In this document: piece after piece, positions 18,277 to 28,247 of the stretch
Layout of the letters: each line of letters begins with the position of its first letter
Position numbering within the stretch: the stretch's first letter is position 1
Source: Bacteroidota bacterium
GTDB lineage: Bacteria; Bacteroidota; Ignavibacteria; Kryptoniales; JAKASW01
Direction: 5' to 3'
DNA length: 64,000 nt
NCBI GenBank assembly: GCA_021789975.1
Contig: JAJYIT010000004.1
Coordinates: forward strand, 62,001-126,000
Made by a program: the position numbers and the translations under genes
The notes under the pieces: model-generated
The model's input: the letters and a program-made list of their open reading frames with translations, nothing else
Databases searched by the model: none
What the model was told of the DNA's origin: nothing

Positions 18277-18990
18277 ATGTTGAAAACCAAAAGGACAGCG
18301 GGGGTATTATTGCTGGCGCTCGCTTTAGTGGTCGCCGGTTGCTCGAAAAGCGGCAGCCCCACGAGCTCGTCGTCCACTCCGCCGAAGTTGAACCATCCGA
18401 TTTTCGCCGGTCCGAACACGACGTCCGACAGCTCGGGTGCGACACAGGCAGATGGGGTCGCACTCGAAATCGGACTTTACACTGCTATTGCTTCGAGCTT
18501 CATGACGGGCCAAGCCACTCAGAATGGCAATACATGGTCATGGCTAAGCTCAAGCGGCGGGGTTACGGAAACCTGGTCAGGAACGGTCGCAACTGATGGA
18601 AGTTACCAGTGGGCTCTGACCTATAACGGCAGCTCAGATTCTGCCAATTACACGAACTGGTCGTACATTAAAGGCACGACAAGTAAAGACGGTTCAACGG
18701 GCAATTTTTCGGTTTACATTACAAACACAACCGACCCGCAGATTGAGTTCAACTGGACGACGGGGAGCAACGGGACGGTAACGGCCACGATACAGAATCT
18801 GGATGCAAGCGGCAACATAGAGTCCACGATCAAGCTCATAAACAACCCGGACAAGAGCGGCGAGCTTGACGAATACCATGGCACGAGCCAGTTAGTCTTC
18901 AAAGCAGCCTGGCAGTCAAACGGTTCTGGACAGTGGTGGGAATACGATCCGTCGACCGGCTCAGTGATTTATCAGAGTTCCTGGAGCTGA
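18277..18990 (+). CDS. Ser/Thr/Gly-rich lipoprotein
   Basis: About 237 residues. The ATG at 18277 follows AAGAGGAGA and gives a lipoprotein signal (VLLLALALVVAGCSKSG) with the lipid-carrying Cys. The mature part is Ser/Thr/Asn/Gly/Trp-rich with repeated beta-strand patterns such as TWSWLSSSGGVTETWSGTV and FNWTTGSNGTVTATI. That suggests a small beta-sandwich or beta-barrel surface lipoprotein. No catalytic motif is recognised. It is alone on its strand and ends at a strong terminator. Confidence 0.75.
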   Translation: MLKTKRTAGVLLLALALVVAGCSKSGSPTSSSSTPPKLNHPIFAGPNTTSDSSGATQADGVALEIGLYTAIASSFMTGQATQNGNTWSWLSSSGGVTETWSGTVATDGSYQWALTYNGSSDSANYTNWSYIKGTTSKDGSTGNFSVYITNTTDPQIEFNWTTGSNGTVTATIQNLDASGNIESTIKLINNPDKSGELDEYHGTSQLVFKAAWQSNGSGQWWEYDPSTGSVIYQSSWS

Positions 18991-19014
18991 CGATAGTCAT
19001 TGAACCCGTTTGTT

Positions 19015-19048
19015 GAAGAAGCCCCGTCTTAAGAAACGGGGCTTCTTC
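19015..19048. terminator. strong bidirectional terminator
   Basis: GAAGAAGCCCCGT (19015-19027) pairs perfectly with ACGGGGCTTCTTC (19036-19048) around an 8-base loop. It lies between the convergent lipoprotein and SPFH genes and can serve both directions. Confidence 0.85.
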
Positions 19049-19069
19049 ATCCGTCAATATAATTTTGTG

Positions 19070-19840
19070 TTATTTGTCTGCCTTTTTCGCAGCGCCTGCG
19101 CTCTTCTCGATAAATGGTGTCAATAGGTCGATCGGAACGGGGAAGAATGTGGTTGAATTGCTCTTCGATGCTACTTCAGACATGGTCTGCAGGAATCTCA
19201 ACTGCACGGCAACCGGAAATTCTGCGATTACCCGCGCTGCATCTGCGAGCCGCTGAGATGCCTGGAACTCGCCTTCCGCATTTATGACTTTTGCACGCCG
19301 GTTGCGTTCGGCTTCGGCCTGGCGGGCCATAGCGCTCTGCATCTCAACGGGGAGATCGATTTGTTTCACCTCCACGTTGGAAACCTTTATTCCCCATGGC
19401 TCGGTGTGACTGTCGATTATGCTCTGGAGCTCTTTATTGATTTTGTCCCGCGCCGAAAGAAGCTCGTCCAATTCCGATTGCCCGATGATACTGCGGAGCG
19501 TTGTCTGGGACATCTGGCTCGTTGCAAACATATAATCCTGCACTTCAACAACGGCCTTTCTCGGATCCATCACCCTGAAATAAATGACGGCACTCACTTT
19601 GATGGATACGTTGTCTTTTGTGATAATATCCTGTGATGGAACGTCGAGAGCAATTGTCCTCAGACTGACCCGTACCATCTTATCGATTATCGGGATAAGC
19701 AGTATAAGTCCGGGCCCTTTTTCGCCAATTAGCCTCCCGAGCCTGAAAACCACAGCCCGCTCGTATTCCCGCAAGATTCGAATCGCGCTCGAAAGGAAGA
19801 AGATTAAAAATAATACAATGATAACTAGAGCGGCTTCCAT
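19070..19840 (-). CDS. SPFH/stomatin-like (slipin) membrane protein
   Basis: A 256-residue stomatin-type protein: one N-terminal membrane segment ([20 protein letters not shown]), then the SPFH domain ([36 protein letters not shown]), ending in the coiled-coil [20 protein letters not shown]. The start has AGGAGG eight bases upstream. It follows the NfeD gene by 8 bp. Stomatin and full-length NfeD are a known bacterial/archaeal pair, where NfeD's protease domain cleaves the stomatin C-terminus. The usual role is membrane microdomain organisation and protein quality control. Confidence 0.93.
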   Translation of the reverse strand: MEAALVIIVLFLIFFLSSAIRILREYERAVVFRLGRLIGEKGPGLILLIPIIDKMVRVSLRTIALDVPSQDIITKDNVSIKVSAVIYFRVMDPRKAVVEVQDYMFATSQMSQTTLRSIIGQSELDELLSARDKINKELQSIIDSHTEPWGIKVSNVEVKQIDLPVEMQSAMARQAEAERNRRAKVINAEGEFQASQRLADAARVIAEFPVAVQLRFLQTMSEVASKSNSTTFFPVPIDLLTPFIEKSAGAAKKADK

Positions 19841-19848
19841 GTTACCTC

Positions 19849-21129
19849 CTAATTCTTAGGTTTGACTTTCAGTATCCAATTTGAGAACGACTCAACGGTC
19901 ACCTGGTCACCCTTCTTCAGCGGGGTGTCGGCGATGGCTTTCCAGATCTCGCCATGGACCAGAACCTGCCCGTTGGCTCCCGGAACAATCTCGCTCATAA
20001 CCGACCCCGTCTCTCCAACCATCGCTCGAAATCCAGTAGTCGGTTTGCGCTGCTGCGCTCTTAGACCGAGACCGACGATCCACAGGAAGAACACCGCAGT
20101 CACGACAACGGTCGTTATTATGATAGAGAGTGAGACACTCACATTTCCAAGAGGAGAGCGGAAGAGCATCACGGAGCCCAAGAACAGTGCGATTATACCA
20201 CCTATTGCCAGCGCCCCGTGAGTCATGATCTTTACCTCCGCCACAAAAAGTATTATTGCGAGTATGATCAATGCCAATCCGGCAAAGTTCAACGGCAAAG
20301 TCTGAAAGGCATAGAGAGCTAATATCAAACATATTCCACCGACAACTCCCGGCAATACTCCACCCGGATTAAACAGCTCGAACCCAATTCCGAAAATCCC
20401 CGCCATCAGAAGTAAGTAAGTCACATTCGGGTCGCTAAGAATGCTAAGAAGCTGTTCCCCCCAGCTCATCGGGATGAATTGTACGGTCGCACCTCTCGTA
20501 TGGAGCGCGACTTTGCCGCTGCTCGTTTCGACAACCCTTCCGTCGATTTCGTTAAGCAATGAATCAAGATTCGGTGAAATGAGATCGATGACGTTTTCTT
20601 TCAGCGCTTCCGAGTCCGGACTCGATATACTGAATCTAACCGCATTCTCTGCCCACTTTATGTTCCGGTGCCTCTGTTCAGCGATAGCTTTCACGAAAGC
20701 CACCGCGTCGTTGATGATCTTCCGTGCCTCGACCGATGACGTGTCGCTGCCGATTCCTCCGCCGACAGGATGAGCCGCGCCGATATTGGTCCCTGGTGCC
20801 ATGGCTGCCACGTTCGCGGCAAGCGTGACGAATACACCTGCCGAGCCGGCCCTCGACCCTCTCGGGTAAATATAAACTACTACCGGCACCGAGGAACTTA
20901 ATTCACTCTGGACTATCTTCCGCATCGATTCGAGCAACCCCCCGGGGGTGTTCATCTCAATTACGACTGCGGCGGCATTTTCTTTTTCGGCTTTTACAAT
21001 CGCGTTCGTGATATAGTCCGCCGACGCAGGATCAATCATCCCATCCAGACGGATGAGGACCACTTTTTCAGAAGCGATGACTGCTCCCGCTGCGAAAAAC
21101 AGGATCAGGAAAGCTAATCTGACTTTCAC
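19849..21129 (-). CDS. NfeD-family membrane serine protease (full-length NfeD1b type)
   Basis: A 426-residue protein with a signal peptide, an N-terminal ClpP-like protease domain, four to five membrane helices, and a C-terminal OB-fold NfeD domain ([23 protein letters not shown]). The predicted catalytic Ser96 is in SRAGSAGVF, followed by [17 protein letters not shown] Lys in [12 protein letters not shown] is positioned as the general base of the Ser-Lys dyad known from the archaeal stomatin protease. It forms an operon with the downstream SPFH gene. Confidence 0.92.
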   Translation of the reverse strand: MKVRLAFLILFFAAGAVIASEKVVLIRLDGMIDPASADYITNAIVKAEKENAAAVVIEMNTPGGLLESMRKIVQSELSSSVPVVVYIYPRGSRAGSAGVFVTLAANVAAMAPGTNIGAAHPVGGGIGSDTSSVEARKIINDAVAFVKAIAEQRHRNIKWAENAVRFSISSPDSEALKENVIDLISPNLDSLLNEIDGRVVETSSGKVALHTRGATVQFIPMSWGEQLLSILSDPNVTYLLLMAGIFGIGFELFNPGGVLPGVVGGICLILALYAFQTLPLNFAGLALIILAIILFVAEVKIMTHGALAIGGIIALFLGSVMLFRSPLGNVSVSLSIIITTVVVTAVFFLWIVGLGLRAQQRKPTTGFRAMVGETGSVMSEIVPGANGQVLVHGEIWKAIADTPLKKGDQVTVESFSNWILKVKPKN

Positions 21130-21215
21130 AGGTTTATCTTAACACACAGTCTTTGAATATTCAATTACGGTTCTATCCGCGGAAGTTTGGCCAAGATTCC
21201 ATAAATTCTGATGGA

Positions 21216-21818
21216 ATGAAAAGTTCCCCGACATTCGAATTTGAGGAGCTGCTGGCCCGGGAGGGCGTGCATTTCGTGGCAGGGGTTGATGAGGCCGGAC
21301 GTGGACCTGTTGCAGGGCCTGTCACCGCCGCTGCAGTGATCCTGCCTGTAGGAACTCTCGCCGATTTCGTCAGAGACTCAAAGCAATTGTCGGAGGACCG
21401 CAGGGAGACCGTGGGGAAACTAATAAGGGAAAGGGCACTCGATTACTCAATCGCCCACATCGATCACGAGACAATAGACTCGGTAAATATCCTGAATGCG
21501 ACCAGAATTGCAGTGGAAAAATGTGTGGATGGTTTGAAAGTCAGGCCGCAGGTTATCCTAATTGATGGTAAGTTCCTCAATCTGAAAAATCGGAATTGCA
21601 TTTCTGTCGTGAAAGGGGATGTATACATTTCTTCAATCGCGGCCGCTTCAATTCTCGCCAAGACAGCCCGCGATTCGCTGATGAGGTCTTATGCCGATGA
21701 GTTCCCCCAGTATTTCTTTGAGAGGAACAAAGGGTATCTGACTAAGGAACATTTGGAGGCCATCAGAGAGCACGGTTTTTCTCCGATCCACCGTAGAAGC
21801 TTCACTGTTCAGTTGTAG
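21216..21818 (+). CDS. rnhB: ribonuclease HII
   Basis: About 200 residues from the ATG at 21216; a TTG at 21153 would add 21 residues with no family similarity, so I prefer the later start. It hydrolyses the RNA strand of RNA-DNA hybrids and removes misincorporated ribonucleotides. Motifs are intact: GVDEAGRGPVAGPV with the first metal-binding Asp/Glu, DSKQLSEDRR, and the C-terminal GFSPIHRRSF. The UPF0102 gene follows 9 bp later, a pairing conserved in many bacteria. Confidence 0.93.
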   Translation: MKSSPTFEFEELLAREGVHFVAGVDEAGRGPVAGPVTAAAVILPVGTLADFVRDSKQLSEDRRETVGKLIRERALDYSIAHIDHETIDSVNILNATRIAVEKCVDGLKVRPQVILIDGKFLNLKNRNCISVVKGDVYISSIAAASILAKTARDSLMRSYADEFPQYFFERNKGYLTKEHLEAIREHGFSPIHRRSFTVQL

Positions 21819-21827
21819 GGCCGAGTT

Positions 21828-22175
21828 TTGAACAAGATTGTCGGAAAGAAGGGGGAACAGCTTGCGGCAAGCTTCTTAAGCAGGAACGGGTTCGAAATCT
21901 TAGAAAGAAACTTCAGATACGGTCACGGTGAGATCGACCTGATCGTGCGGAAAGAAAAGCTCATCGTGTTCTGCGAAGTGAAGGCAAGGAGGACGGAAAC
22001 TTACGGACCCGGCGAATCGGCAGTAGACGAGAGAAAACAGACCCGCATCAGGAAGGTTGCCGAAGCTTATGTAGAGGCGAGAGAACTGGAAGGATATGAA
22101 TTCAGGTTCGACGTAATTGTCGTGGAGCTTAAGGGGAAGACTTCAAGGATAAGAGTAATCGAGAACGCCTTTTAG
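21828..22175 (+). CDS. UPF0102 (YraN-type) endonuclease-like protein
   Basis: A 115-residue protein of the UPF0102/YraN family. It has the restriction-endonuclease-like core HGEIDLIVRKEKLIVFCEVKAR (Asp and Glu-x-Lys metal motif) and the preceding GEQLAASFLSRNGFEILERN. The start is a TTG at 21828 right after rnhB; no ATG is available. The cellular role is not settled, although Holliday-junction and recombination functions have been proposed. A strong hairpin follows. Confidence 0.88.
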   Translation: MNKIVGKKGEQLAASFLSRNGFEILERNFRYGHGEIDLIVRKEKLIVFCEVKARRTETYGPGESAVDERKQTRIRKVAEAYVEARELEGYEFRFDVIVVELKGKTSRIRVIENAF

Positions 22176-22177
22176 GA

Positions 22178-22212
22178 GAACCGCGACTCACTCTTAGAGT
22201 GAGTCGCAGTTC
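22178..22212. terminator. bidirectional hairpin between UPF0102 gene and multihaem cytochrome
   Basis: GCGACTCACT and AGTGAGTCGC form a long perfect stem around CTTAG, extended by GAAC and GTTC across single mismatches. It lies between convergent genes. T-runs are short, so termination strength is uncertain. Confidence 0.7.
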
Positions 22213-22220
22213 CAACAAGA

Positions 22221-24332
22221 TTACTTCAAGAATACCATTTTCATGGTGCTTGTATAATTTTTCGTGGAAAGTCGGTAGAAGTAAACTCCGCTTGCCACTT
22301 CTGTACCTTCATTGTTCCTGCCGTCCCATGTTACCTGGTAAGTTCCGGGAACAAAGTTGTCTTTCGCGAGAACCTTCACTTCCTGGCCGATTGAGTTATA
22401 TACAGTCAGGTTGACAATTCCCGTTCTCGGTACCGAGAAGCTGATTGTTGTCGTCGGGTTGAACGGGTTGGGATAGTTCTGGCCGAGTGCGTAGGTTTGC
22501 GGAACCTTGTCGCTGGATTGTCTTATTCCAGTCAAAGTACCGATCGCCCTTGTGAGCAGCGCGAAGGTATACTTTGCATTATGGACACCGTAACTTCCAT
22601 CCTTGGAGATCAGCAAATAATCCCAGAGTGCACCAAGCTGATTTGTCGTGAGGCCTTTGCCCACGGTTGCATTGCCCGGGTTTGCAAGAACTGAATCCGG
22701 CAATAGCGATGCAAGTTTTGCAAGCAACGCCTTGACCTCCGTTTGCACGCCTGGCATCGGTCCGCCGTTCGCAATTCCGGCATAGTCATACGGTGCCGGG
22801 ATCTGATCGAAGTCAGTGATCGGACCATGGCACGATTGACACGCTGTCGTATTGTCCGTTGTGTCTCCTAAAGCATCGGGTCCGCTCATCTTCCAGGTGT
22901 GACTGCCGAGTCTCGTGGCAGCGTTTGCATCCATTGTATCGGATGCCATGTGGCAAGTAACGCAAGCATCGGTAAGCTGCGTATGGGTATTGGTGCCTGA
23001 TATCGAGTTGTCACCAAATTGATAGCCATTTTCCCCAAAGAAGACGTCAGTTTGCGGTCCTTCATGAGGCCCGAAATATGATTTCCATCCACCCGCGACC
23101 GTTTTATTGGCACTAGAGCGGGCACGGTGGCAGTTCATGCAGAGTTGTCCGACCCCACCTTCGCTGATAGCGAAACCATTCGTCAGTGTGTCGGCCGTTA
23201 CTCTTCTGAGCTGGTACGGATTGGTTGCATCATGCGGATTATGGCATCCCGAGCAAGTGAGAGGCATTTTCCCGTATGTCGGCTGCAGGGTGTTTCCGCT
23301 CATGCGGTCGACGAAACCCGCTCCGTTGTGGCAACCTGCACAGGTCGCCGTTCCACTGTTTATTGCAGACTCCATGTTCTGTATCGCTAGCATTCCGCTG
23401 TCATGTGGGCTGTTTTTCCATTCATACCCGATCGCATGATGGGGAGGTGCATCATGACATTGCAAGCAAACCGAAGCGTCGAGCGACACGGAAATCTTTG
23501 TCGGATCGCCCCAGTGTTCGCTTCCTGCACCGTGGCAGCTTTCGCAGCCTATCGTGCCAAGTTGCGCCAACTGCGCAGAGGTGTGATACAAATGGGCGAA
23601 GTTAGTGTCTGCAAGAGTCTTCGGAAAAGCCCAGCCTACCTGGTTCGCAAGAGCAGCAAAGTTGCCGTTCGCCGCTCCAGGGTTGTAGCCGGTAGTGTGG
23701 CACTTGATGCAGCTTGCACTGTAGCCACCGCCCGCTGGTCCTACACCGTTGAGGTTCTCTTTGAAAAACCATGCGTGAGCAGTGTTCATCCAGTGCGAGT
23801 AGTCAGCCGTCGGGTCGAGTCCCAATCCGGTAAGTGCTCCCTGGTGGCAGGTGCCGCATTGCGGGACTTTTGCAGTTGCCGTGTCGCTACTTGCAATCCC
23901 CATAGATCCGATGCCGACATAGTCAGCAGACGTTATCACGGTCGAAGCCTGCGAGCTTCCACCGGGGGTAGTAATTTGAAGTGTGACCGTGTATTCGCCT
24001 GTCGTATCGACAGTGATCGTGGTAAATGGCGCGGACGCACTATCAATAGTAGCATGCCCACCCATTGGATCAACCACGGACCAGCTTACAGACTGGATTG
24101 TACCTCCTGCGGAATCAATTGCCTGAAGATAAACAACTGTTTTCTCACCGACCGTGCTCAAACCGGTTGTGGGATACATTGAGCTTCCCTTGGAGCCGTA
24201 GACTTGGGTCAAGGTGTAGGGGGTCATCCCGACGATCTTGATGCCAGCCTTTGGCGACGGTGTTGTCTGCGAGAAAGCAAATCCAGCTGCGAGGAATACC
24301 ATAGTCAAACTAGTAACAATTTGTTTCCTCAT
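22221..24332 (-). CDS. nine-haem c-type cytochrome with T9SS sorting tail
   Basis: A 703-residue secreted protein with a signal peptide ending AGFAFSQ and an N-terminal immunoglobulin/PKD-like domain (about residues 30-130). Nine CxxCH haem sites follow: CGTCH, CIKCH, CESCH, CLQCH, CAGCH, CSGCH, CMNCH, CVTCH and CQSCH. The C-terminal sorting domain starts QNYPNPFNPTTTISFSVP and ends YTSTMKMVFLK. It is therefore predicted to be exported by T9SS and held at or released from the cell surface, where it could carry electrons between the cell and external acceptors or act as a surface reductase. The start has AGGAG upstream. It stands alone: no porin-cytochrome partner or cytochrome maturation gene is adjacent. 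Confidence 0.92.
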   Translation of the reverse strand: MRKQIVTSLTMVFLAAGFAFSQTTPSPKAGIKIVGMTPYTLTQVYGSKGSSMYPTTGLSTVGEKTVVYLQAIDSAGGTIQSVSWSVVDPMGGHATIDSASAPFTTITVDTTGEYTVTLQITTPGGSSQASTVITSADYVGIGSMGIASSDTATAKVPQCGTCHQGALTGLGLDPTADYSHWMNTAHAWFFKENLNGVGPAGGGYSASCIKCHTTGYNPGAANGNFAALANQVGWAFPKTLADTNFAHLYHTSAQLAQLGTIGCESCHGAGSEHWGDPTKISVSLDASVCLQCHDAPPHHAIGYEWKNSPHDSGMLAIQNMESAINSGTATCAGCHNGAGFVDRMSGNTLQPTYGKMPLTCSGCHNPHDATNPYQLRRVTADTLTNGFAISEGGVGQLCMNCHRARSSANKTVAGGWKSYFGPHEGPQTDVFFGENGYQFGDNSISGTNTHTQLTDACVTCHMASDTMDANAATRLGSHTWKMSGPDALGDTTDNTTACQSCHGPITDFDQIPAPYDYAGIANGGPMPGVQTEVKALLAKLASLLPDSVLANPGNATVGKGLTTNQLGALWDYLLISKDGSYGVHNAKYTFALLTRAIGTLTGIRQSSDKVPQTYALGQNYPNPFNPTTTISFSVPRTGIVNLTVYNSIGQEVKVLAKDNFVPGTYQVTWDGRNNEGTEVASGVYFYRLSTKNYTSTMKMVFLK

Positions 24333-24735
24333 AGCCTTGATTCTCCTTTTCTAGTGCTTTTTTGCATTGAATGAGAAACCTATCTTATGGATTTCCGAGC
24401 ATAATCTGCAACTCAAGTGCCACGAAAGAGGAGCCTCAAGCATTAAAAATCAAATGAAATTCAAAGGTATATTGTTGAGCCATTTCGTCGATTTGATGGA
24501 TGGATAACATTCTGCCTTACGGAGGGCATTTTAGGACAACTGGTAAGAAAAGGAGTTGGGTCACAAATGTCAAAAAAGGGGGCATTCTGAGTCAAATCTA
24601 TCGAATGCTGTGAGGTTTTTGTGAACTTGGTGGAAGGCTGTCTGACTGTCGCCGGTGACTGTTGGGTATCAAAACAAAAGGGCAGGGCGAAAGAAAGATC
24701 TTCGACCTGCCCTTAATAGACGGAATGTCCTATCG
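24333..24735. other. upstream region of the cytochrome gene, with the pfp terminator at its right end
   Basis: About 400 bp without a gene. The first part should hold the promoter of the cytochrome gene, which reads leftward. Nothing else stands out except the terminator given separately at 24678-24714. Confidence 0.5.
24678..24714 (-). terminator. rho-independent terminator of the phosphofructokinase gene
   Basis: AAGGGCAGG and CCTGCCCTT form a stem. In the minus-strand reading it ends in CCCTTTTGTTTTG, a good U-tract. It lies about 20 bp past the stop codon. Confidence 0.82.
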
Positions 24736-25896
24736 TCAATACAAAAACATAGGCTTGTCCAGGAGATGCGCCACTTTTGGTTTGTATTGCTCGGAGTCGT
24801 AGAGCTCGTTAACATCGACACGCTTTAAGCCGGTTGCGATTGAATCGATCGGTATATGAGTATACTTACCTTCCCTCAGTGCCACCATCCGCCCGTAGTG
24901 CTTTTTGATCACGAGGTCTGTAGCCAGGTTAGCATAACTTATCGCGACCATTCTGTCGAGTGCGTCCGGCTCTCCGCTTCGCATGAGGTAAGCGACCTGC
25001 TGGTAAATGATATCCGACCCGGTAATTTGTTTCAGAGCATCGCCGGTGATTTGTCCGATACCTCCGAGTTTCTTGTGACCGTAGGCGTCAGCCTGTCCAT
25101 ACTCGACAATTTTTCCGCCAACCATTTGTGCACCTTCGGAGATTGTCATAATCGCGTAATCGCTCGGGTTTCTCTTCTTGTCATCGATAAGAAGTTTCGC
25201 CAGAACATCCGGATCGAATGGTACTTCCGATATGATTGCGCGATCCACCCCCGCGAGGTAGGCGGATATGAGAGACGTTTCGCCGGAGTTACGCCCGAAC
25301 AGTTCCACAACTGCGATTCGTTCGTGCGATCCCGCCGGCGTGCGAAGTGCCGTTATGAAGTTTACACTCCTCGTAACTGCCGTCGAAAACCCAATGCAAT
25401 AGTCCGTCCCGAACACGTCATTGTCCATCGTCTTCGGGATTGCTACGACAGGAAATCCTTCCTTATGAAGTCTGACACCGTAACTAAGCGTATCATCGCC
25501 GCCGATCGGGATCAGCGCATCGATCTGAAGTTTCTCAAGGACTTTCAACACATGCGGGGTAAAATCAAGAATCGGATCGTCTTTCTTTGGGGGATTCTTT
25601 GGATCCGCAAGAAAAGCGGGAACGTCATGCGGCTTCACCTTGGCAGGATTAGTCCTGGAAGTGTGAAGAAACGTTCCTCCCGATCTATCCACCGTTCGCG
25701 TGTTCTGTTTGTTTAGTGGGGTGACCCATTCGGAATTTCCGGCCTTAGCATCGATGTCGTAATTCAGAAGGCCTCCCCAGCCTCTTCTAATTCCCATTAC
25801 TTCAAGTCCTGCGTCTTCAGCACGGTAGACTACTGCCTTGATACAGGGGTTCAGCCCGGGTACGTCACCGCCACCTGTGAGAATACCGATTCGCAT
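24736..25896 (-). CDS. 6-phosphofructokinase, pyrophosphate-dependent type by signature
   Basis: A 386-residue phosphofructokinase. The key residues point to pyrophosphate rather than ATP as phosphoryl donor: [10 protein letters not shown] (132-136 GGDDT, where ATP enzymes have GGDGS/T) and PKTMDND (154-160, where ATP enzymes have PGTIDND). Both changes sterically exclude ATP in characterised PPi-PFKs. The N-terminal [13 protein letters not shown] and [12 protein letters not shown] segments are normal. PPi-PFK is reversible and serves both glycolysis and gluconeogenesis. Methylglyoxal synthase lies about 100 bp upstream in the same direction. Confidence 0.88.
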   Translation of the reverse strand: MRIGILTGGGDVPGLNPCIKAVVYRAEDAGLEVMGIRRGWGGLLNYDIDAKAGNSEWVTPLNKQNTRTVDRSGGTFLHTSRTNPAKVKPHDVPAFLADPKNPPKKDDPILDFTPHVLKVLEKLQIDALIPIGGDDTLSYGVRLHKEGFPVVAIPKTMDNDVFGTDYCIGFSTAVTRSVNFITALRTPAGSHERIAVVELFGRNSGETSLISAYLAGVDRAIISEVPFDPDVLAKLLIDDKKRNPSDYAIMTISEGAQMVGGKIVEYGQADAYGHKKLGGIGQITGDALKQITGSDIIYQQVAYLMRSGEPDALDRMVAISYANLATDLVIKKHYGRMVALREGKYTHIPIDSIATGLKRVDVNELYDSEQYKPKVAHLLDKPMFLY

Positions 25897-25994
25897 ACAC
25901 TTACTCCTTAATAATTCAATTTGTTCGAGAGAAATATAGTTATGAGGGCACCAACTTTAAACGGTTTGTATATATTTGTGTTCAAGGTAGGTTC

Positions 25995-26435
25995 TTAACG
26001 ATCGACGCCGAGGACCACTTTGCGGGTATATTCAGAATGGAATAGAGGTGACGAGATCAAGAAATCAGCCGAAGCTCGGTTTGATGCCACGGGTATGTTC
26101 CACACCACCGCAATCCGAAGTAGTGCTTTGACATCAGGGTCGTGAGGTTGAGGCTCCAGAGGATCCCAAAAGAAAATCAGTATATCCAACTTACCCTCGG
26201 CTATCTTCGCTCCGATTTGCTGATCGCCCCCGATGGGCCCGCTCATCATCTTCCGGATCTTGAGTCCTACTTGCGAAGAAAGAAGCTTGCCGGTGGTCCC
26301 GGTTGCGTAAAGTTCGTGCTTCTTCAATATTTCCAGGTTGAACTTCGCCCATTGGAGCAATTCTTCTTTCTTGTTATCATGGGCCACCAGCGCAATCCTT
26401 TTTCCAGATTTCATCAAAACTTCATTGCTATTCAT
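25995..26435 (-). CDS. mgsA: methylglyoxal synthase
   Basis: A 146-residue MgsA, converting dihydroxyacetone phosphate to methylglyoxal and phosphate, the bypass used when triose phosphates build up. The phosphate-binding and catalytic motifs are present: [23 protein letters not shown] (catalytic Asp) and [20 protein letters not shown] (catalytic His). Start ATG at 26435 with GGAG upstream. It precedes the PPi-PFK gene on the same strand, so the two may share a transcript. Confidence 0.93.
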   Translation of the reverse strand: MNSNEVLMKSGKRIALVAHDNKKEELLQWAKFNLEILKKHELYATGTTGKLLSSQVGLKIRKMMSGPIGGDQQIGAKIAEGKLDILIFFWDPLEPQPHDPDVKALLRIAVVWNIPVASNRASADFLISSPLFHSEYTRKVVLGVDR

Positions 26436-26615
26436 GGGTTTCTCCGAATTCTAACTTGGGATGAGTCATCTCTAATAGAGCCAACACGGGCAACGTTAGA
26501 ACACCGTTCCACTATCCCCGGTTTGGCGGAGGTCATCTCCGTGCAGGATACAATGTGCTCGCCGCTGATCCGATTGCGATGTCCAATTGTTCCGGATCTG
26601 ATCGTCTCTAGTCTA

Positions 26616-28247
26616 CTAACCTTTGAAGTCCTCTGTGATGTCTCTGTCTTGTGTCACGCTGAATACTTTGAAAGTGTTCACCTGGAGCTTCGGGTCCTGC
26701 TGCAGCTTTATTAGTACCTTGTGCTTCCACATTAACTTAAACAGATGGCTCGGTCTCCCCTCCTTGAGATAGGAAGCGAGGTAAGGATGTACAAGTAGCT
26801 TGAGATGCCTGCCGTTGCCATTCGTCTTATATCTTCCGAACCAGCCTGTAATATCTGTGAAGATAGTCGCTCTACTCTGGACAATTCCGGTACCTGCACA
26901 TACCGGACACGATTCACTGAAGGATTGCATGATGCTCTGGCGGATTCTCTGCCTGGTAATCTGGACAAGTCCGAACTCCGTCATTGGCAGGACTGTTGCC
27001 TTTGCCCTGTCTCTCCTGAATTCCCTTCTCAGCTCTTCGTATACTTTCCGTTTGTTTCGTTCTTCATCAAGATCTATGAAATCGATGACGATTATTCCAC
27101 CGATGTCGCGAAGTCGGAGCTGCCTGATAATTTCCTTGGACGCTTCAAGGTTGGTCCGCAATGAATTTTGTTCCTGTTCCTTGCTCGCCGCGTAACGGCC
27201 GCTGTTCACGTCTATCACGGTCATCGCTTCAGTAACGTCAATCACGAGGTAGCCGCCGGTCTTAAGCGGGACCCTCCTGCCGAGGGATTCCTGCATATCT
27301 TTTGCCACACCGAAGACATCAAATATCGGCTGCTTCCCGCGGTAGAACTCGATCTTATCAAGGAGACTTGGTGCGAACCACTTGACGTAAGTGGTAATCT
27401 CCTTGTACAATCTCCTGGAGTCAACGACTACTCTCTGAACTTCATTGTTGAAAAGATCTCTGATTACGCTCGAAACAGTCGAGAGATCCTTGTAGAGAAG
27501 AATGGGGGGTTGTTCAGTCTTCAAACTCTTTTCAATCTCGCGCCATGTCTTCACAAGTTGTTCGAGATCGTTCTTGAGAAGCTCTTCTTCTTTTCCCTCA
27601 GCAACAGTTCTTATTATTACACCGAATCCTTCAGGCAACAAACTCCTGATGATTCTTCTTAGACGTTTTTTCTCTCGGAAATTGTAGAGCTTTTTTGAGA
27701 CCCCTATGCGGCCGTCGAATGGGAGCAGCACCAGGTATCTGCCGGGAAGCGACACTTTACTGGTTACCCTGACGCCTTTCTTGCCGACGGGTTCCTTCGT
27801 TACCTGGACAATGATACTTTGCCCGCGTTCGAGATGGATTTCCCTTTGTGGAGGTCGCTGCGGCCTCTGCGCTATCTGCGTCTTAGGAGGACGTGCGACC
27901 GATTCCTTCGATTGAGCATGCGGACCTGTAGAGGTTTCGGGAATATCATCGGAGCCGTCGTCCTCATCCTCTTCTACCTCGGCACCATCTTCGCCGATCA
28001 GCGCCGAGTACTCGTCTATGTTAGGATCGACGTCGGAGAAATGAAGAAACGCGTCCTGCTTATGCCCGATGTCGATAAACGCAGCTCTGATCCCCGACAT
28101 GACTCTCGCAACCTTGCCAAGGTAAATGTCTCCGACCATCCGTTCTTTGCCCGGTGACTCGACGAAAATCTCAGCGAGCCTGCTGTCTTCAGTGATGGCG
28201 ATCCGGATTTGATCGGCGGTCTCATTAATTACAATCTCCTTTTTCAT
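26616..28247 (-). CDS. rng: ribonuclease E/G family endoribonuclease
   Basis: A 543-residue RNase G/E. The N-terminal S1 domain (VGDIYLGKVARVMSGIRAAF, GHKQDAFLHF) contains an acidic and Pro/Gln-rich insert at about residues 80-140, absent from E. coli RNase G. Then come the 5'-sensor/RNase H region, the DNase I-like catalytic part (GGIIVIDFIDL with the metal-binding aspartates) and the zinc-link cysteines in SCPVCAGTG. It cleaves single-stranded RNA in mRNA turnover and rRNA maturation. The long C-terminal scaffold of RNase E is missing, so Rng is the closer match. Confidence 0.92.
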   Translation of the reverse strand: MKKEIVINETADQIRIAITEDSRLAEIFVESPGKERMVGDIYLGKVARVMSGIRAAFIDIGHKQDAFLHFSDVDPNIDEYSALIGEDGAEVEEDEDDGSDDIPETSTGPHAQSKESVARPPKTQIAQRPQRPPQREIHLERGQSIIVQVTKEPVGKKGVRVTSKVSLPGRYLVLLPFDGRIGVSKKLYNFREKKRLRRIIRSLLPEGFGVIIRTVAEGKEEELLKNDLEQLVKTWREIEKSLKTEQPPILLYKDLSTVSSVIRDLFNNEVQRVVVDSRRLYKEITTYVKWFAPSLLDKIEFYRGKQPIFDVFGVAKDMQESLGRRVPLKTGGYLVIDVTEAMTVIDVNSGRYAASKEQEQNSLRTNLEASKEIIRQLRLRDIGGIIVIDFIDLDEERNKRKVYEELRREFRRDRAKATVLPMTEFGLVQITRQRIRQSIMQSFSESCPVCAGTGIVQSRATIFTDITGWFGRYKTNGNGRHLKLLVHPYLASYLKEGRPSHLFKLMWKHKVLIKLQQDPKLQVNTFKVFSVTQDRDITEDFKG

